From assembly GCA_029880245.1 (NCBI GenBank), contig JAOUOR010000006.1, positions 1-46,265 on the forward strand: 46,265 nucleotides of DNA, given 5' to 3'. Under the pieces are notes generated by a model. That model searched no databases, was not told where the DNA came from, and saw only the letters and a program-made list of their open reading frames with translations. Made by a program: the position numbers and the translations under genes. Origin of the DNA: Alphaproteobacteria bacterium. GTDB taxonomy: Bacteria > Pseudomonadota > Alphaproteobacteria > Micavibrionales > Micavibrionaceae. How positions within the stretch are numbered: the stretch's first letter is position 1; every line of letters begins with the position of its first letter. This document shows, one piece after another, positions 33,764 through 42,753 of the stretch.

Positions 33764-35272
33764 ATGAGCAATCTTCAATACGATTTATGTGTTATTGGTG
33801 GTGGGATTAACGGAGCAGGCATAGCCCGCGATGCTGCGGGGCGTGGATTGTCTGTTCTATTGGTTGAGGCCGATGATCTGGCCGGTGCCACCTCTTCAGC
33901 CAGTACAAAGCTTATTCATGGCGGTTTGCGCTATCTCGAGATGTATGAATTTGGGATGGTGCGCGAAGCTCTGAAAGAAAGAGAAACGCTCTATTATGCG
34001 GCGCCTCATTTGATACGCCACCAGAAACTGCTTTTACCGCATGATCCTTCTCAACGACCTTTATGGCTAATCAGGCTTGGTCTGTTTTTCTATGATTATC
34101 TGGGCGGGCGGAAATCTGTGCCGTCTTCCGGTTTAATAGAATTCAAGGGCAAGTCAAATCACCTGAAAACCGAATATAAAGACGGCTTTACCTATTATGA
34201 TTGCTGGGGTGATGACTCGCGTCTGGTAGTTATGAATGCAGTAGATGCAGCTATTCATGGCGCCCGAATTATGACCCGCACCAAATGTGAGGGGATGACG
34301 TCTGAAAACGGAATATGGCACATGACCTTACGGGATACGAATTATGACACGGTGCAGGATGTCACGGCCCGAATGGTGGTAAATGCCACAGGCCCCTGGG
34401 TGCGGAAATTTCTGGATAATACAGGACTAAGCAGCGATGATCCGAATATCCCGAATGTTCGGTTGGTGAAGGGTAGCCATCTGATTTTCCCGAAGCTCTA
34501 TGAGGGAGATAACGCCTATATCCTCCAGCAGCCTGATAAGCGCATTGTTTTTGTTATACCCTATGAAGGGCACTATACACTCATAGGTACAACAGAAGAA
34601 GCCTATGAGGGGGATCCGAAGGATTGTATGATTTCTAAAAGCGAGAGCGCATATTTATGCGAAGCGCATAACCGCTTTTTTAAGACACAGATAAAGCCTG
34701 ACGAGGCTATATTTTCCTATAGCGGTGTTAGGCCGTTATTTGACGACGGATCATCCGATGCGCGTTGTGTGACGCGGGGATATCGTATTTATCGCCATGA
34801 TCGCTATGACGCTCTGCTCCTTTCAGTGTTTGGCGGCAAATTGACAACCTACCGCGCTTTATCAGAAGCAGTTGTTAATAAGCTCATGAAAAGCACTGGC
34901 CGGTATGTCCCCGCATGGACAGCCCATAAGCCGCTTGCAGGGGGTGAATTTTCCGATAGGCGTTTAAATCCGGAAACGTCTTTCAAAGCGTTTAAAGACA
35001 GGCAAGCTCAAAAATACCCGTTTCTTCCCGAAGAGGTGCTGGAGCGCTATATAAGGGCCTATGGAACACGCATGGAATATATCCTGAAAAATGCTCGATC
35101 TTTGGATGATCTGGGAAAGAATTACGGTGATCAGGTCTTTGAGGCCGAAATAAACTATCTTAAATATTATGAATGGGCGCAAAGCGTTGACGATGCCGTG
35201 TGGCGACGGTCAAAGTTGGGCGTGCATATTTCCGATGAAACCTATCAAGCCCTCCAATCCTGTTTTCTTTAA
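33764..35272 (+). CDS. glpD: Aerobic glycerol-3-phosphate dehydrogenase GlpD
   Basis: Membrane-associated FAD enzyme oxidising sn-glycerol-3-phosphate to dihydroxyacetone phosphate and passing electrons to quinone. 502 residues, the normal length. FAD-binding GGGINGAGIARDAAGRG starts at residue 12; SSASTKLIHGGLRYLE, TGPWVRKFLD, YTLIGTTEEAYEGDP and SGVRPLFDDG are typical, and a C-terminal helical domain follows. It begins 60 bases after the response regulator and is followed by glpK 24 bases later, forming a glycerol catabolic pair. No glpF or glpR lies in the window. Confidence 0.96.
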   Translation: MSNLQYDLCVIGGGINGAGIARDAAGRGLSVLLVEADDLAGATSSASTKLIHGGLRYLEMYEFGMVREALKERETLYYAAPHLIRHQKLLLPHDPSQRPLWLIRLGLFFYDYLGGRKSVPSSGLIEFKGKSNHLKTEYKDGFTYYDCWGDDSRLVVMNAVDAAIHGARIMTRTKCEGMTSENGIWHMTLRDTNYDTVQDVTARMVVNATGPWVRKFLDNTGLSSDDPNIPNVRLVKGSHLIFPKLYEGDNAYILQQPDKRIVFVIPYEGHYTLIGTTEEAYEGDPKDCMISKSESAYLCEAHNRFFKTQIKPDEAIFSYSGVRPLFDDGSSDARCVTRGYRIYRHDRYDALLLSVFGGKLTTYRALSEAVVNKLMKSTGRYVPAWTAHKPLAGGEFSDRRLNPETSFKAFKDRQAQKYPFLPEEVLERYIRAYGTRMEYILKNARSLDDLGKNYGDQVFEAEINYLKYYEWAQSVDDAVWRRSKLGVHISDETYQALQSCFL

Positions 35273-35296
35273 AACCAATTCAAAAAAGGTGTTCAT

Positions 35297-36778
35297 ATGA
35301 GTGAGACATGTATCTTGGCCATCGATCAGGGGACGAGTAGTTCGAGAGCTATTTTGTTTTCTCTGGATGGGAAAATCAAAGCAATCCATCAACAGCCTGT
35401 GAATTTAATTTATCCACAGAATGGCTGGGTAGAGCAGGATGCGAAAAGCATTATCAGTACAACGAAGAAGTCAATTCACAATATTGTTGATAAAGCTGTG
35501 AAGAAAAATGTGGAAATTGGTGCTGTAGCAATTACAAATCAAAGGGAAACAACTATTTGCTGGAATCGAAAAACCGGAGATCCTGTCTATAATGCGATCG
35601 TCTGGCAGGACAGAAGGACAGCTGATTATTGTAAGGAGCTTCAGAAAACTGGCTGTGAGAGGAGTATACAGGCTAGAACGGGCCTTCTTCTCGATCCATA
35701 TTTCTCGGCAACCAAGATCAAATGGATTTTGGACAATGTTGACGGGGCCAGAGCATTGGCAGAGCAGGGTGATCTGCTTTTTGGAACAGTGGATAGCTAT
35801 ATTTTATGGCACCTGACAGGCGGCAAAGTTCATGCAACCGATGTTACGAATGCGTCTCGTACAATGCTTTATAATATTATTGGCCAAAAATGGGATGATT
35901 ATCTCCTGGACCTGTTTGATATCAATGATTCGGTTTTGCCAGAGGTTTTCGACAATATATCTGATTTTGGCCGAATCAAGTGTGAGGGGCTTAGCCTTAA
36001 TTTGCCGATTCGCGGCATAGCCGGAGACCAGCAGGCAGCTCTTATTGGGCAGGGATGTCTAGGTAAGGGCATGACCAAATCCACCTATGGGACCGGATGT
36101 TTTGCCCTGACGAATATTGGAGACGCCTTTAAGGCATCTCAAAACCGCCTTTTAACAACTATTGCCTACCGTATTGATGGTAAAATTACCTATGCGATAG
36201 AAGGGGCCATCTTTAATGCAGGCACGGCAATTCAATTCTTGCGGGATAATCTTGGCTTGTTTTCTCATGTCAATGAAACGGAAGATATGGCCAAAAGTGT
36301 CAAGGGGAATGGCGAAGTCTATTTTGTGCCCGCTTTGACAGGATTAGGCGCTCCCTATTGGAATCCTGCGGCCAGAGGCATTATTTGCGGATTAGGGCGT
36401 GACAGTACCAAGGCCCATATCGTAAGGGCTGCTCTGGAGGCTCAGGCCTATCAGACTCGTGATTTGCTGGAAGCTATGCAAGAGGATAGCCGGTCGGAGA
36501 TTGCCGTTATGCGCGCTGATGGCGGTTTGGTTGTCAATGAATTTATGTGTCAATTTCTGGCCGATATTCTGGGTGTAGCAATTGAAATTCCAAAGGTTAC
36601 AGAATGTACGGCATGGGGCGCGGCGTGTCTGGCAGGCGTTGGCGCAGGGATGTTTTCATCCATAGAGGAAATCGGCAAAAACTGGAAGGCAGATCGTATC
36701 TACACGCCTTCTATGTCTCGCGATGAAGCAATGGCTCTTTATCACGGGTGGAAAAGAGCCATTGAGAAATCATTTTAA
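35297..36778 (+). CDS. glpK: Glycerol kinase GlpK
   Basis: Phosphorylates glycerol with ATP, supplying GlpD. 493 residues with the FGGY family signatures: ILAIDQGTSSSRAILF at the N-terminus, NQRETTICWNR, GTVDSYILWHLTGG, GIAGDQQAALIGQGC, YGTGCFALTNIG and FVPALTGLGAPYWNP. ATG 35297 has AAAAAAGG about 8 bases upstream. It is convergent with the FecR-domain gene; a small AT hairpin lies in the 38-base gap. Confidence 0.97.
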   Translation: MSETCILAIDQGTSSSRAILFSLDGKIKAIHQQPVNLIYPQNGWVEQDAKSIISTTKKSIHNIVDKAVKKNVEIGAVAITNQRETTICWNRKTGDPVYNAIVWQDRRTADYCKELQKTGCERSIQARTGLLLDPYFSATKIKWILDNVDGARALAEQGDLLFGTVDSYILWHLTGGKVHATDVTNASRTMLYNIIGQKWDDYLLDLFDINDSVLPEVFDNISDFGRIKCEGLSLNLPIRGIAGDQQAALIGQGCLGKGMTKSTYGTGCFALTNIGDAFKASQNRLLTTIAYRIDGKITYAIEGAIFNAGTAIQFLRDNLGLFSHVNETEDMAKSVKGNGEVYFVPALTGLGAPYWNPAARGIICGLGRDSTKAHIVRAALEAQAYQTRDLLEAMQEDSRSEIAVMRADGGLVVNEFMCQFLADILGVAIEIPKVTECTAWGAACLAGVGAGMFSSIEEIGKNWKADRIYTPSMSRDEAMALYHGWKRAIEKSF

Positions 36779-36791
36779 AAAATTATGCTAA

Positions 36792-36807
36792 AACTATACA
36801 CATAGTT
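36792..36807. terminator. Small hairpin between glpK and the FecR-domain gene
   Basis: AACTAT and ATAGTT pair exactly around ACAC. It has no T-run, but its place between two convergent genes suggests a weak bidirectional terminator. Confidence 0.3.
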
Positions 36808-36816
36808 ATACACAGA

Positions 36817-39315
36817 TTATGGGAGGTCACTTCCTGCTGCCATTGCACCTTGCGTGCTGACCAGCAAGGTAATTGTGGTGTCTGTATAAATATTAAACGC
36901 TCCATCAGCTGTTGTACCATGATGGATAAAGGTTGTTGTCCCATCATTGACAAAGTCGAAAGTATCATTGGAATCCATTTCGATGACAATTCTATTATTT
37001 TCATCTGTCATGGCCAGAACATCCGAGCGGGATAAAGTAATGGCGTTATTTTGCGCCGAACCCTGCACAGTCGAAATTACCTCGAAATTATGCAGATAAG
37101 TATCATTTATGGCTGTGAAATCTATAGCTCCGGCACTGGCAAATTTAAGCTTGTCGTATCCGCCACCGCCATTAAAATACAAATTGCTGGTTCCAGTAGC
37201 TAAGTCTGCAATACCGGCTGTTGATTGAACTATAAATATATCATTGTCCAACCCTGCGAAAATATGATTACCTGTGCCAGAGTTATAAACAATAGTGTCC
37301 TGACCCTGATCGGTATACACATCATTCGAACTACCGGTTATAGTGACACTATCATTGCCATCATTTGTATAAAGACGGTTATTATTACCACTGATTGAAG
37401 CGCCATCATCGCCAGCACCTAATGAGACTATCTCACTACTGGCAAGACTTGTATTCGTAGTAGAAGTGGCATTAAATGTCTCAAATGTATAATTACTCGT
37501 ACTATCAATTAGATTGCCATTCGCATCATAAGCATGGACAATCAACGTGTATGTATCAGTAGTCACGTTTCCGAAATCCAGATACATAGTACCGGAGATA
37601 GTGATGTTTGCATTTAAAATCGGTCCTGTCGGGAAGCCTGAAATCTGTGTAGACGAGCTATCATACAATTCATAGCTATAAGATGCAATTTTCCCACCCG
37701 GATCATAAAATTCCTTAGAGAAATCATGAGCCCAGCTATTATTATCCGATGCGGAAAATGCGTTGGGACCTGAAGGGGTAACATTTGGACTATGGCCAAC
37801 AAACTGGGCTACTGACTCATCAATTATATTCAAATCAACAATATTTGAAAAAACATGACCATTAATATCTGTGGCTGTAAAATCCAGAGCTATAGGTGAG
37901 CTAGTGTCTAAGATAATATTCGGTTTGGTTACAATTTTGAAAGTTATCGGATCAATTCGTATAACGTCAAAATAGCTTTGTGACAGACCATTTAGCTGCA
38001 GTGTCATGCCGGTTGTAAAATGACCTTTAACAATAGCAACTTCCACGACACCGGTGTTGTGTTCTTCTACCGCCAGACGATTTACGGTGACGCTGAATAT
38101 AGCGGCTATATCACTCGAAGGAGGAGGTGGCAGAGGTTCTTCCGTACTGCCATCCGCGCTCGTGACAAGAGGCTGAAGAATAGGATCATCTGCCAACACA
38201 GGCTCAAGAGAATCATAAATTTGTTCCTCTGTTCCGGACTTAACAATCTCCTCACTCGTGATCATTTCCATTGTAGGATCTAAAAGTTTTGTCTCATTTG
38301 TAACGTTATCTTCAACTAAATTCTGTTCTGGCTGTGTCTCTGCTTCAACAGGGGCTTGAACATTTTGTGTGCTCCCTTGAACATCCGAAGCACTATCTTG
38401 AATAGAAGAAAACAATGTACCATTCACGTTGGATACACTTGTGAATTTTGTAACAACATCATTCGCAGACATCTCGCCCATATATTCAATTGTATTGCTT
38501 TCAGGCATAAATCTGGCGGTTTCATATTGATTGGACAGCGTAACAAAGTTACCTGAAAAGTCCCGCAGGACAATCGCGCCCTCAATGACTGTAATCTCTC
38601 CTGTGTCAACATTACCGGCTATGATTGTTCCGCGAATACCGATTGAACCGGATGGAGTGTCAATCTCCACATCATCCGGATCATCACGCCCGATAAGGCC
38701 GGATGTAAAAACAAACACACCTTTGAGAACAGAAAAATTCGATGAGCCCGATTGTGTGGCCGGATCAAATACATATTCATCAATAGCCAAACGCGCATCT
38801 TCGGACACGGCAAAAGTGGTTTCATCAACAAACATAATATTGACGGCGCCGTCTGCGTCGGTCTCGATGACATCACCCTGATAGATCGGCGTGCCGATAC
38901 TGGCTGTTTCAACTGTGCCATTTGTGCGTGTTACGGTTACATCACCGCTGATTTCCTGCACCGCACCAATAGGGGAGGCATCATTCATGGAATTTCCGGC
39001 ATTGGCATATTGCTGCTCGCCATGGGTAAAGGAATTCACAAGCTCGGGAGTCAACGTCAGGCCATTTGGCGCCACAAGATTAGGGGGCGTAGCATCGGCA
39101 AAGTAATTTTCGATGACGATTGTACCGTGATCGGTTTCCAAAACCAAATCCATGCCATCACGTGAAAAATCAGCATCACGAATATAGCTTTCATCCGGCA
39201 GATTCAGAGAATCTTGTCCGTTTGAAGATATAACCTGATTTTGCCCGGATAGGCTCTCGTGATTGCTCTCGAATAAACCATTATTCTCAGCCGGATCAAA
39301 TACCTTATAAGCCAT
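36817..39315 (-). CDS. FecR-domain surface protein with RTX-like C-terminus
   Basis: 832 residues. The N-terminal part has DLVLETDHGTIVIENYFAD. A FecR domain occupies about 118-260 (VQEISGDVTVTRTNG, GTPIYQGDVIETDADGAV, LKGVFVFTSGLIG, TPSGSIGIRGTIIAG). An acid/Gln-rich linker (~300-400) is followed by two cadherin/Ig-like beta domains (~405-520 and ~525-640). RTX-like Gly/Asp/Asn turns follow (GAGDDGASISGNNN, NDGNDSVTITGSSNDV, about 645-720), and the C-terminal segment AITLSRSDVLAMTDENNR resembles ends of type I-secreted adhesins. No N-terminal signal peptide is evident, fitting C-terminal type I secretion. No ABC/HlyD/TolC genes are nearby. GGGGAG precedes the ATG at 39315. Confidence 0.75.
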   Translation of the reverse strand: MAYKVFDPAENNGLFESNHESLSGQNQVISSNGQDSLNLPDESYIRDADFSRDGMDLVLETDHGTIVIENYFADATPPNLVAPNGLTLTPELVNSFTHGEQQYANAGNSMNDASPIGAVQEISGDVTVTRTNGTVETASIGTPIYQGDVIETDADGAVNIMFVDETTFAVSEDARLAIDEYVFDPATQSGSSNFSVLKGVFVFTSGLIGRDDPDDVEIDTPSGSIGIRGTIIAGNVDTGEITVIEGAIVLRDFSGNFVTLSNQYETARFMPESNTIEYMGEMSANDVVTKFTSVSNVNGTLFSSIQDSASDVQGSTQNVQAPVEAETQPEQNLVEDNVTNETKLLDPTMEMITSEEIVKSGTEEQIYDSLEPVLADDPILQPLVTSADGSTEEPLPPPPSSDIAAIFSVTVNRLAVEEHNTGVVEVAIVKGHFTTGMTLQLNGLSQSYFDVIRIDPITFKIVTKPNIILDTSSPIALDFTATDINGHVFSNIVDLNIIDESVAQFVGHSPNVTPSGPNAFSASDNNSWAHDFSKEFYDPGGKIASYSYELYDSSSTQISGFPTGPILNANITISGTMYLDFGNVTTDTYTLIVHAYDANGNLIDSTSNYTFETFNATSTTNTSLASSEIVSLGAGDDGASISGNNNRLYTNDGNDSVTITGSSNDVYTDQGQDTIVYNSGTGNHIFAGLDNDIFIVQSTAGIADLATGTSNLYFNGGGGYDKLKFASAGAIDFTAINDTYLHNFEVISTVQGSAQNNAITLSRSDVLAMTDENNRIVIEMDSNDTFDFVNDGTTTFIHHGTTADGAFNIYTDTTITLLVSTQGAMAAGSDLP

Positions 39316-39631
39316 TAGCTTCTACTCCCCAAATTCTATACTCTAAAATCTGCCATTTCCCACTTTTATCGGCAGATTATAATAAACTTTTGTATATCCC
39401 TGATATCAGAGTTATACATAGTAATTATAATATGGAAAGTGTTAATACTTTTGTAATATTCGGATAAAATTTAGGCTAAATTTTATGTATAGTCATTTGC
39501 GTTTCTTTTGTGACAGCGTTGCTTCGCTCCTTATGTAGGTTATCTACACGTCGTCGCTTGCGTCTTGTCACAAAATAAAGCCAAATAACTATATTTTTAG
39601 AAGTAAAATCAAAGAATTATACGATTTTTTA
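39316..39631. other. Gene-free stretch with palindrome
   Basis: This 316-base gap lies between the FecR-domain gene start (minus strand) and the end of the CDF gene. The right-hand part holds the long palindrome described separately; the left 39316-39488 is AT-rich and probably contains the FecR-gene promoter, without a match I would defend. No reading frame of interest is present. Confidence 0.6.
39489..39592. repeat. 104-bp imperfect palindrome, possible mobile or REP-like element
   Basis: The outer arms are 27 bases each (39489-39515 and 39566-39592), matching at 23 positions when one is reverse-complemented; the inner 10 bases TTTTGTGACA / TGTCACAAAA are exact. The centre of symmetry coincides with an inner hairpin TGTAG-GTTAT-CTACA (39534-39548). 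The parts between are GC-richer and contain similar GCTTCGC / CGCTTGCG stretches. It lies downstream of the CDF gene, so it could also end that transcript. Confidence 0.6.
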
Positions 39632-40537
39632 TCAGGCTGATTCGGCTTCGATAAAGACTTTTTTCACAAAAGGGTGCCCGGCTTTAATGTCTTTTGTAAT
39701 GGAGGCGATCACGGTTTCCATCTTTCCCGCAGGCAAATTATCATCGAAATGGGCGCTAATGGTGACTAATAAGAATTCCGGCCCCATATGAAGAGTCAGA
39801 ACCTCGTTAATGTCTTTAACACAGCCATATTTCTCTGCCAGTTTCTTTATATCCTGAATAATTTCAGGGCTTGCGCCTTCCCCGATGAGAAGGCTTTTGG
39901 TCTCATAGGCAAGCCAGATCGCTGTAAACGCAAGGATCAGGCCGATAATAACAGAAGCCAGACCATCCCAAAACGGATCATGTGTCACTTGTGCCATAGC
40001 AACACCGAACAAAGCCACCAAAAGGCCAAGCATCGCGGCGCAATCTTCGAACAGGACAACAAATAAGGAAGGGTCTTTCCCTTTTTGAACCGCCTCGACA
40101 TAGCCCATCGCCCCGCGCACCTTATTGAATTCCGTAAGGGCATAGTACAAAGCGCCGCCTTCAAAGATAATAGCCAGCCCCAGTACAATATAATTGATCA
40201 TGGCATTATGCATATGTTCCGGCGGATGAATGATGTGCTGAATGCCTTCATACATGGAAATCCCTGCGCCCACTGCAAAAATCAGTATAGCAACGACAAA
40301 GCTCCAGAAATAAATCTCTTTGCCGTGACCAAAGGGAAACCGCGCATCGGGAGGCTTGGCCGCTCTTTTTAATCCATAAAGAAGAAGAATTTGATTGCCC
40401 GTATCAACAAGCGAGTGAATCCCCTCCGACATCATAGCCGCACTTCCTGTGATAGTAGATGCAATAAACTTGGTCACAGCAATAAGACTGTTCCCGATAA
40501 GCGCGGCAATAATGACTTTCTTTGATCCCGAGGCCAT
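39632..40537 (-). CDS. Cation diffusion facilitator family metal transporter
   Basis: 301 residues with the CDF pattern: membrane helices with SAAMMSEGIHSLVDTGNQ (His and Asp metal site), FPFGHGKEIYFW, a second pair in the core (THDPFWDGLASV) and a C-terminal cytoplasmic domain with ferredoxin-like beta segments (EVLTLHMGPEFLLVTISAHFD). The family exports zinc, iron, manganese or cobalt by proton antiport. The second metal site is HxxxD-like with Asp kept in WDGLAS. Metal specificity cannot be read from the sequence. Single gene on the minus strand, with no regulator in view. Confidence 0.9.
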   Translation of the reverse strand: MASGSKKVIIAALIGNSLIAVTKFIASTITGSAAMMSEGIHSLVDTGNQILLLYGLKRAAKPPDARFPFGHGKEIYFWSFVVAILIFAVGAGISMYEGIQHIIHPPEHMHNAMINYIVLGLAIIFEGGALYYALTEFNKVRGAMGYVEAVQKGKDPSLFVVLFEDCAAMLGLLVALFGVAMAQVTHDPFWDGLASVIIGLILAFTAIWLAYETKSLLIGEGASPEIIQDIKKLAEKYGCVKDINEVLTLHMGPEFLLVTISAHFDDNLPAGKMETVIASITKDIKAGHPFVKKVFIEAESA

Positions 40538-40631
40538 AGCGACTTATATATAGGGTAAGATTAGGACGCTGCAAAGAGGCCGTCCCTGTTGATCCACATT
40601 TAAAATAAGGCTCTAGCCTAGAGCCATAAGA

Positions 40632-42314
40632 TTATACGTCAAGGACGGGAAGTTTGGATTCACTCCGGCTCGGGGGAGATTGTGTTAAAGTCTCCCCAAG
40701 CTCAGCAAGTTCCTCACGTATTTCCTTTGTGAGTTTTCTGATCGACGATCCCCCGGGCAAACCTCTACCACTGTTTGTAAGAGTGTTATCCAAATTAGCT
40801 ACAGTTATCTGCCCGGCATAAGGGCCGTATTCGAGGACATAGCTACCACGTTTACCATTCGGAGCTTTAGTAGTGCTATACAGCCATGTGCCGGTGGCAC
40901 GATAATGCGCCAGAAGACTGAGTTTAATCAGGAGAAAATCAAGATCATCCTGATCATGGATGTTTTTATAATCTAGACCATGTTCATCGGAGATTTCTTT
41001 ATTAAGTATAGAAATGGACAATCCTCCAGGCAAACCTCTTATCCTTTGTCTAAGAGCGCTATCCAACGCACCTACCGTTATCTGCTCGGCATAGGGTCCG
41101 TATTTGAGGGTGTAACTACCTTTTTTGCCATCCGGGCCTTTAGTAGTGCTATGCAGCCATGTGCCGGTGGCAAGACGATGCGCCAGCAGGCTGAGTTTAA
41201 TCAGGAGCAAATCAAGATCATCCTGATCATGGATGTTTTTATAATCTAGACCGTGTTCATCGGAGATTTCTCTATTAAGTTTAGAAATGGACGATCCTCC
41301 AGGCAAACCTCTTATCCTTTGTCTAAGAGCGCTATTCAACGCATTTACCGTTATCTGCTCGGCATAGGGTCCGTATTTGAGGATGTAACTACCTTTTTTG
41401 CCATCCGGGCCTTTAGTGTGTCTCGACAACCATTTGCCGGTGGCAAGGCGATGTGCCAGAAGGCTGAGTTTAATTAGTTGCCGATCAAGCGGCGGTTTTT
41501 TGCGGGCAAAAGCGGCAAGATTTTTGACTTTTGGCTTTATCTCTGCGCCTTCCAATATGGCTTTGATTTCCGACCACCAATAATCTTCGTTGTTAAATTT
41601 TATAGCTGTGATATCGGGTCGGGCCTTGAGTTGATCTTTACTAAGAGATTCCCACAGAACGGGGCCGATAATGCGCTGCCCCACAAAGGTTGTTTCGCCG
41701 ACTTGATCGCACACGGCAATTTCTTTATCCAGATGCGGAATTTGTACCAATACATAGGGAAGCTGACGCACCATACGTGGATCAACAGTGCAGGGACGAA
41801 TAATCAGATTATTCGTATGAGTCTTAGTATCCATCTCCTGAAGATGTTTGATCAGCATGGCCAGACGGGGCTGGGTTTCTATTTTAAAACTTTGCCCACC
41901 GCCGGAGGGCGGCTGAATTTTTCCTTCACCTGTTTGTACGAAGGTTTTCGCGGATGGTATGACCAGTGCACCGCCCTTGCGCAATTGTTCAAGAACGTCG
42001 TCCAACTCGGCGTTCTGGAGACGGTCATAATATGACGTAACCTCATTCAGGATATTGGAAATCGTTAGGTTTTCTGGAAGCAAAACTTTATAGGGCAGAG
42101 CGGCATTGGCAAAATTCTCTTCTAAATCTTGGGATTTAAGACCATTATTCATGCCCATAATGAATTTATCCATTTCAACCAAAGGCTCGAAAACTCTTTC
42201 ATATGCCGCTTCCGAACCGTCATAAAGTCGCGCGGCGTCATAGGCACCTTTTAGCCATTGTCCATAGCGCTCACGATCTTCGGGCGTCTTGAAAGGGTTG
42301 GTTTGATCAGTCAT
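40632..42314 (-). CDS. Unknown protein with three tandem 91-residue repeats
   Basis: 560 residues. Residues 1-270 form a non-repetitive region of unknown fold (with PYVLVQIPHLDKEIAVCD and DYWWSEIKAILEG) and no signal peptide. Residues 280-370, 371-461 and 462-540 are tandem repeats with pattern LIKLSLLAHRLATGxWL, TKGPDGKKGSY, LKYGPYAEQITV, LRQRIRGLPGG, EISDEHGLDYKNIHDQDDLD. The third is shorter and more divergent (NSGRGLPGGSS). The TGxW ... ALRxxxRGLPGG layout resembles repeats I recall in large proteins of Planctomycetota; that is memory, not a search. The repeats' basic, small helical character would allow DNA or protein binding. Function unknown. The C-terminus is Ser/Pro-rich. Confidence 0.6.
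   Translation of the reverse strand: MTDQTNPFKTPEDRERYGQWLKGAYDAARLYDGSEAAYERVFEPLVEMDKFIMGMNNGLKSQDLEENFANAALPYKVLLPENLTISNILNEVTSYYDRLQNAELDDVLEQLRKGGALVIPSAKTFVQTGEGKIQPPSGGGQSFKIETQPRLAMLIKHLQEMDTKTHTNNLIIRPCTVDPRMVRQLPYVLVQIPHLDKEIAVCDQVGETTFVGQRIIGPVLWESLSKDQLKARPDITAIKFNNEDYWWSEIKAILEGAEIKPKVKNLAAFARKKPPLDRQLIKLSLLAHRLATGKWLSRHTKGPDGKKGSYILKYGPYAEQITVNALNSALRQRIRGLPGGSSISKLNREISDEHGLDYKNIHDQDDLDLLLIKLSLLAHRLATGTWLHSTTKGPDGKKGSYTLKYGPYAEQITVGALDSALRQRIRGLPGGLSISILNKEISDEHGLDYKNIHDQDDLDFLLIKLSLLAHYRATGTWLYSTTKAPNGKRGSYVLEYGPYAGQITVANLDNTLTNSGRGLPGGSSIRKLTKEIREELAELGETLTQSPPSRSESKLPVLDV
40932..41477 (-). repeat. Tandem 273-bp DNA repeat inside the repeat-protein gene
   Basis: Copies 41205-41477 and 40932-41204 are nearly identical at the DNA level over most of their length: the stretches around 40957 and 41230 (GATCATGGATGTTTTTATAA) are the same with period 273. 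A diverged third copy lies at about 40695-40931. The high identity, including synonymous positions, implies recent duplication or gene conversion. Confidence 0.85.
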
Positions 42315-42391
42315 GCCGGAATTATAAGTTAAGTATTATGAAAACGCAAGAATGGGATTAGCCTGTCTTTCTATAAGAATAGACGGGGTGT

Positions 42392-42745
42392 CTATATTCC
42401 GGCTTTTTGTCGGCTCATCCAGATAATGGCCATAAAAACACCTTTGGCCCGCGGCAGGATAAGCGCCACCAGTGTCAGGGCAGCCAGAATAATAACAGAG
42501 ATTTCGCTCCAGAGTGATTGAGTGTCATGGCTCAGAAAACTATAGGATAGCGGCACGATAACATGCCCTGTGATAAGAATCGTTGCCCATGCTGGCCCGT
42601 CATCCGCCCGAAGCGGGGCAAAGTCTTCCTGACATTCTGAGCATTCACCAAGAGGCACGAGAAACCGCCGGAGTAATTTACCTTCTCCGCATTTGGGGCA
42701 GCGCATACGAAGCCCCCGCATCACTATTTCTGATTTTTCAGACAT
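42392..42745 (-). CDS. DUF983 zinc-ribbon membrane protein
   Basis: 117 residues. Four cysteines in two pairs, C16-x2-C19 (RCPKCGEGKLL) and C35-x2-C38 (ECSECQEDF), form a zinc ribbon, followed by DDGPAWATI and two hydrophobic helices (about 53-72 and 81-100). This is the DUF983 pattern; the family's function is not established. It starts 8 bases after the end of the lipoprotein hydrolase gene on the same strand, so they share a transcript. Confidence 0.88.
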   Translation of the reverse strand: MSEKSEIVMRGLRMRCPKCGEGKLLRRFLVPLGECSECQEDFAPLRADDGPAWATILITGHVIVPLSYSFLSHDTQSLWSEISVIILAALTLVALILPRAKGVFMAIIWMSRQKAGI

Positions 42746-42753
42746 CTCATAAC

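Noticed and set aside
38531-39165. Several plus-strand frames opposite the FecR-domain gene
   Set aside because: They overlap each other in different frames, have no ribosome binding sites or domains, and lie opposite a well-supported coding sequence.
39489-39592. Insertion sequence remnant
   Set aside because: No transposase coding sequence and no flanking target duplication recognised; kept only as a palindromic element.
40932-41477. Tandem repeats as a CRISPR or minisatellite array
   Set aside because: The units are 273 bases, in frame and coding, with no short repeat/spacer alternation.
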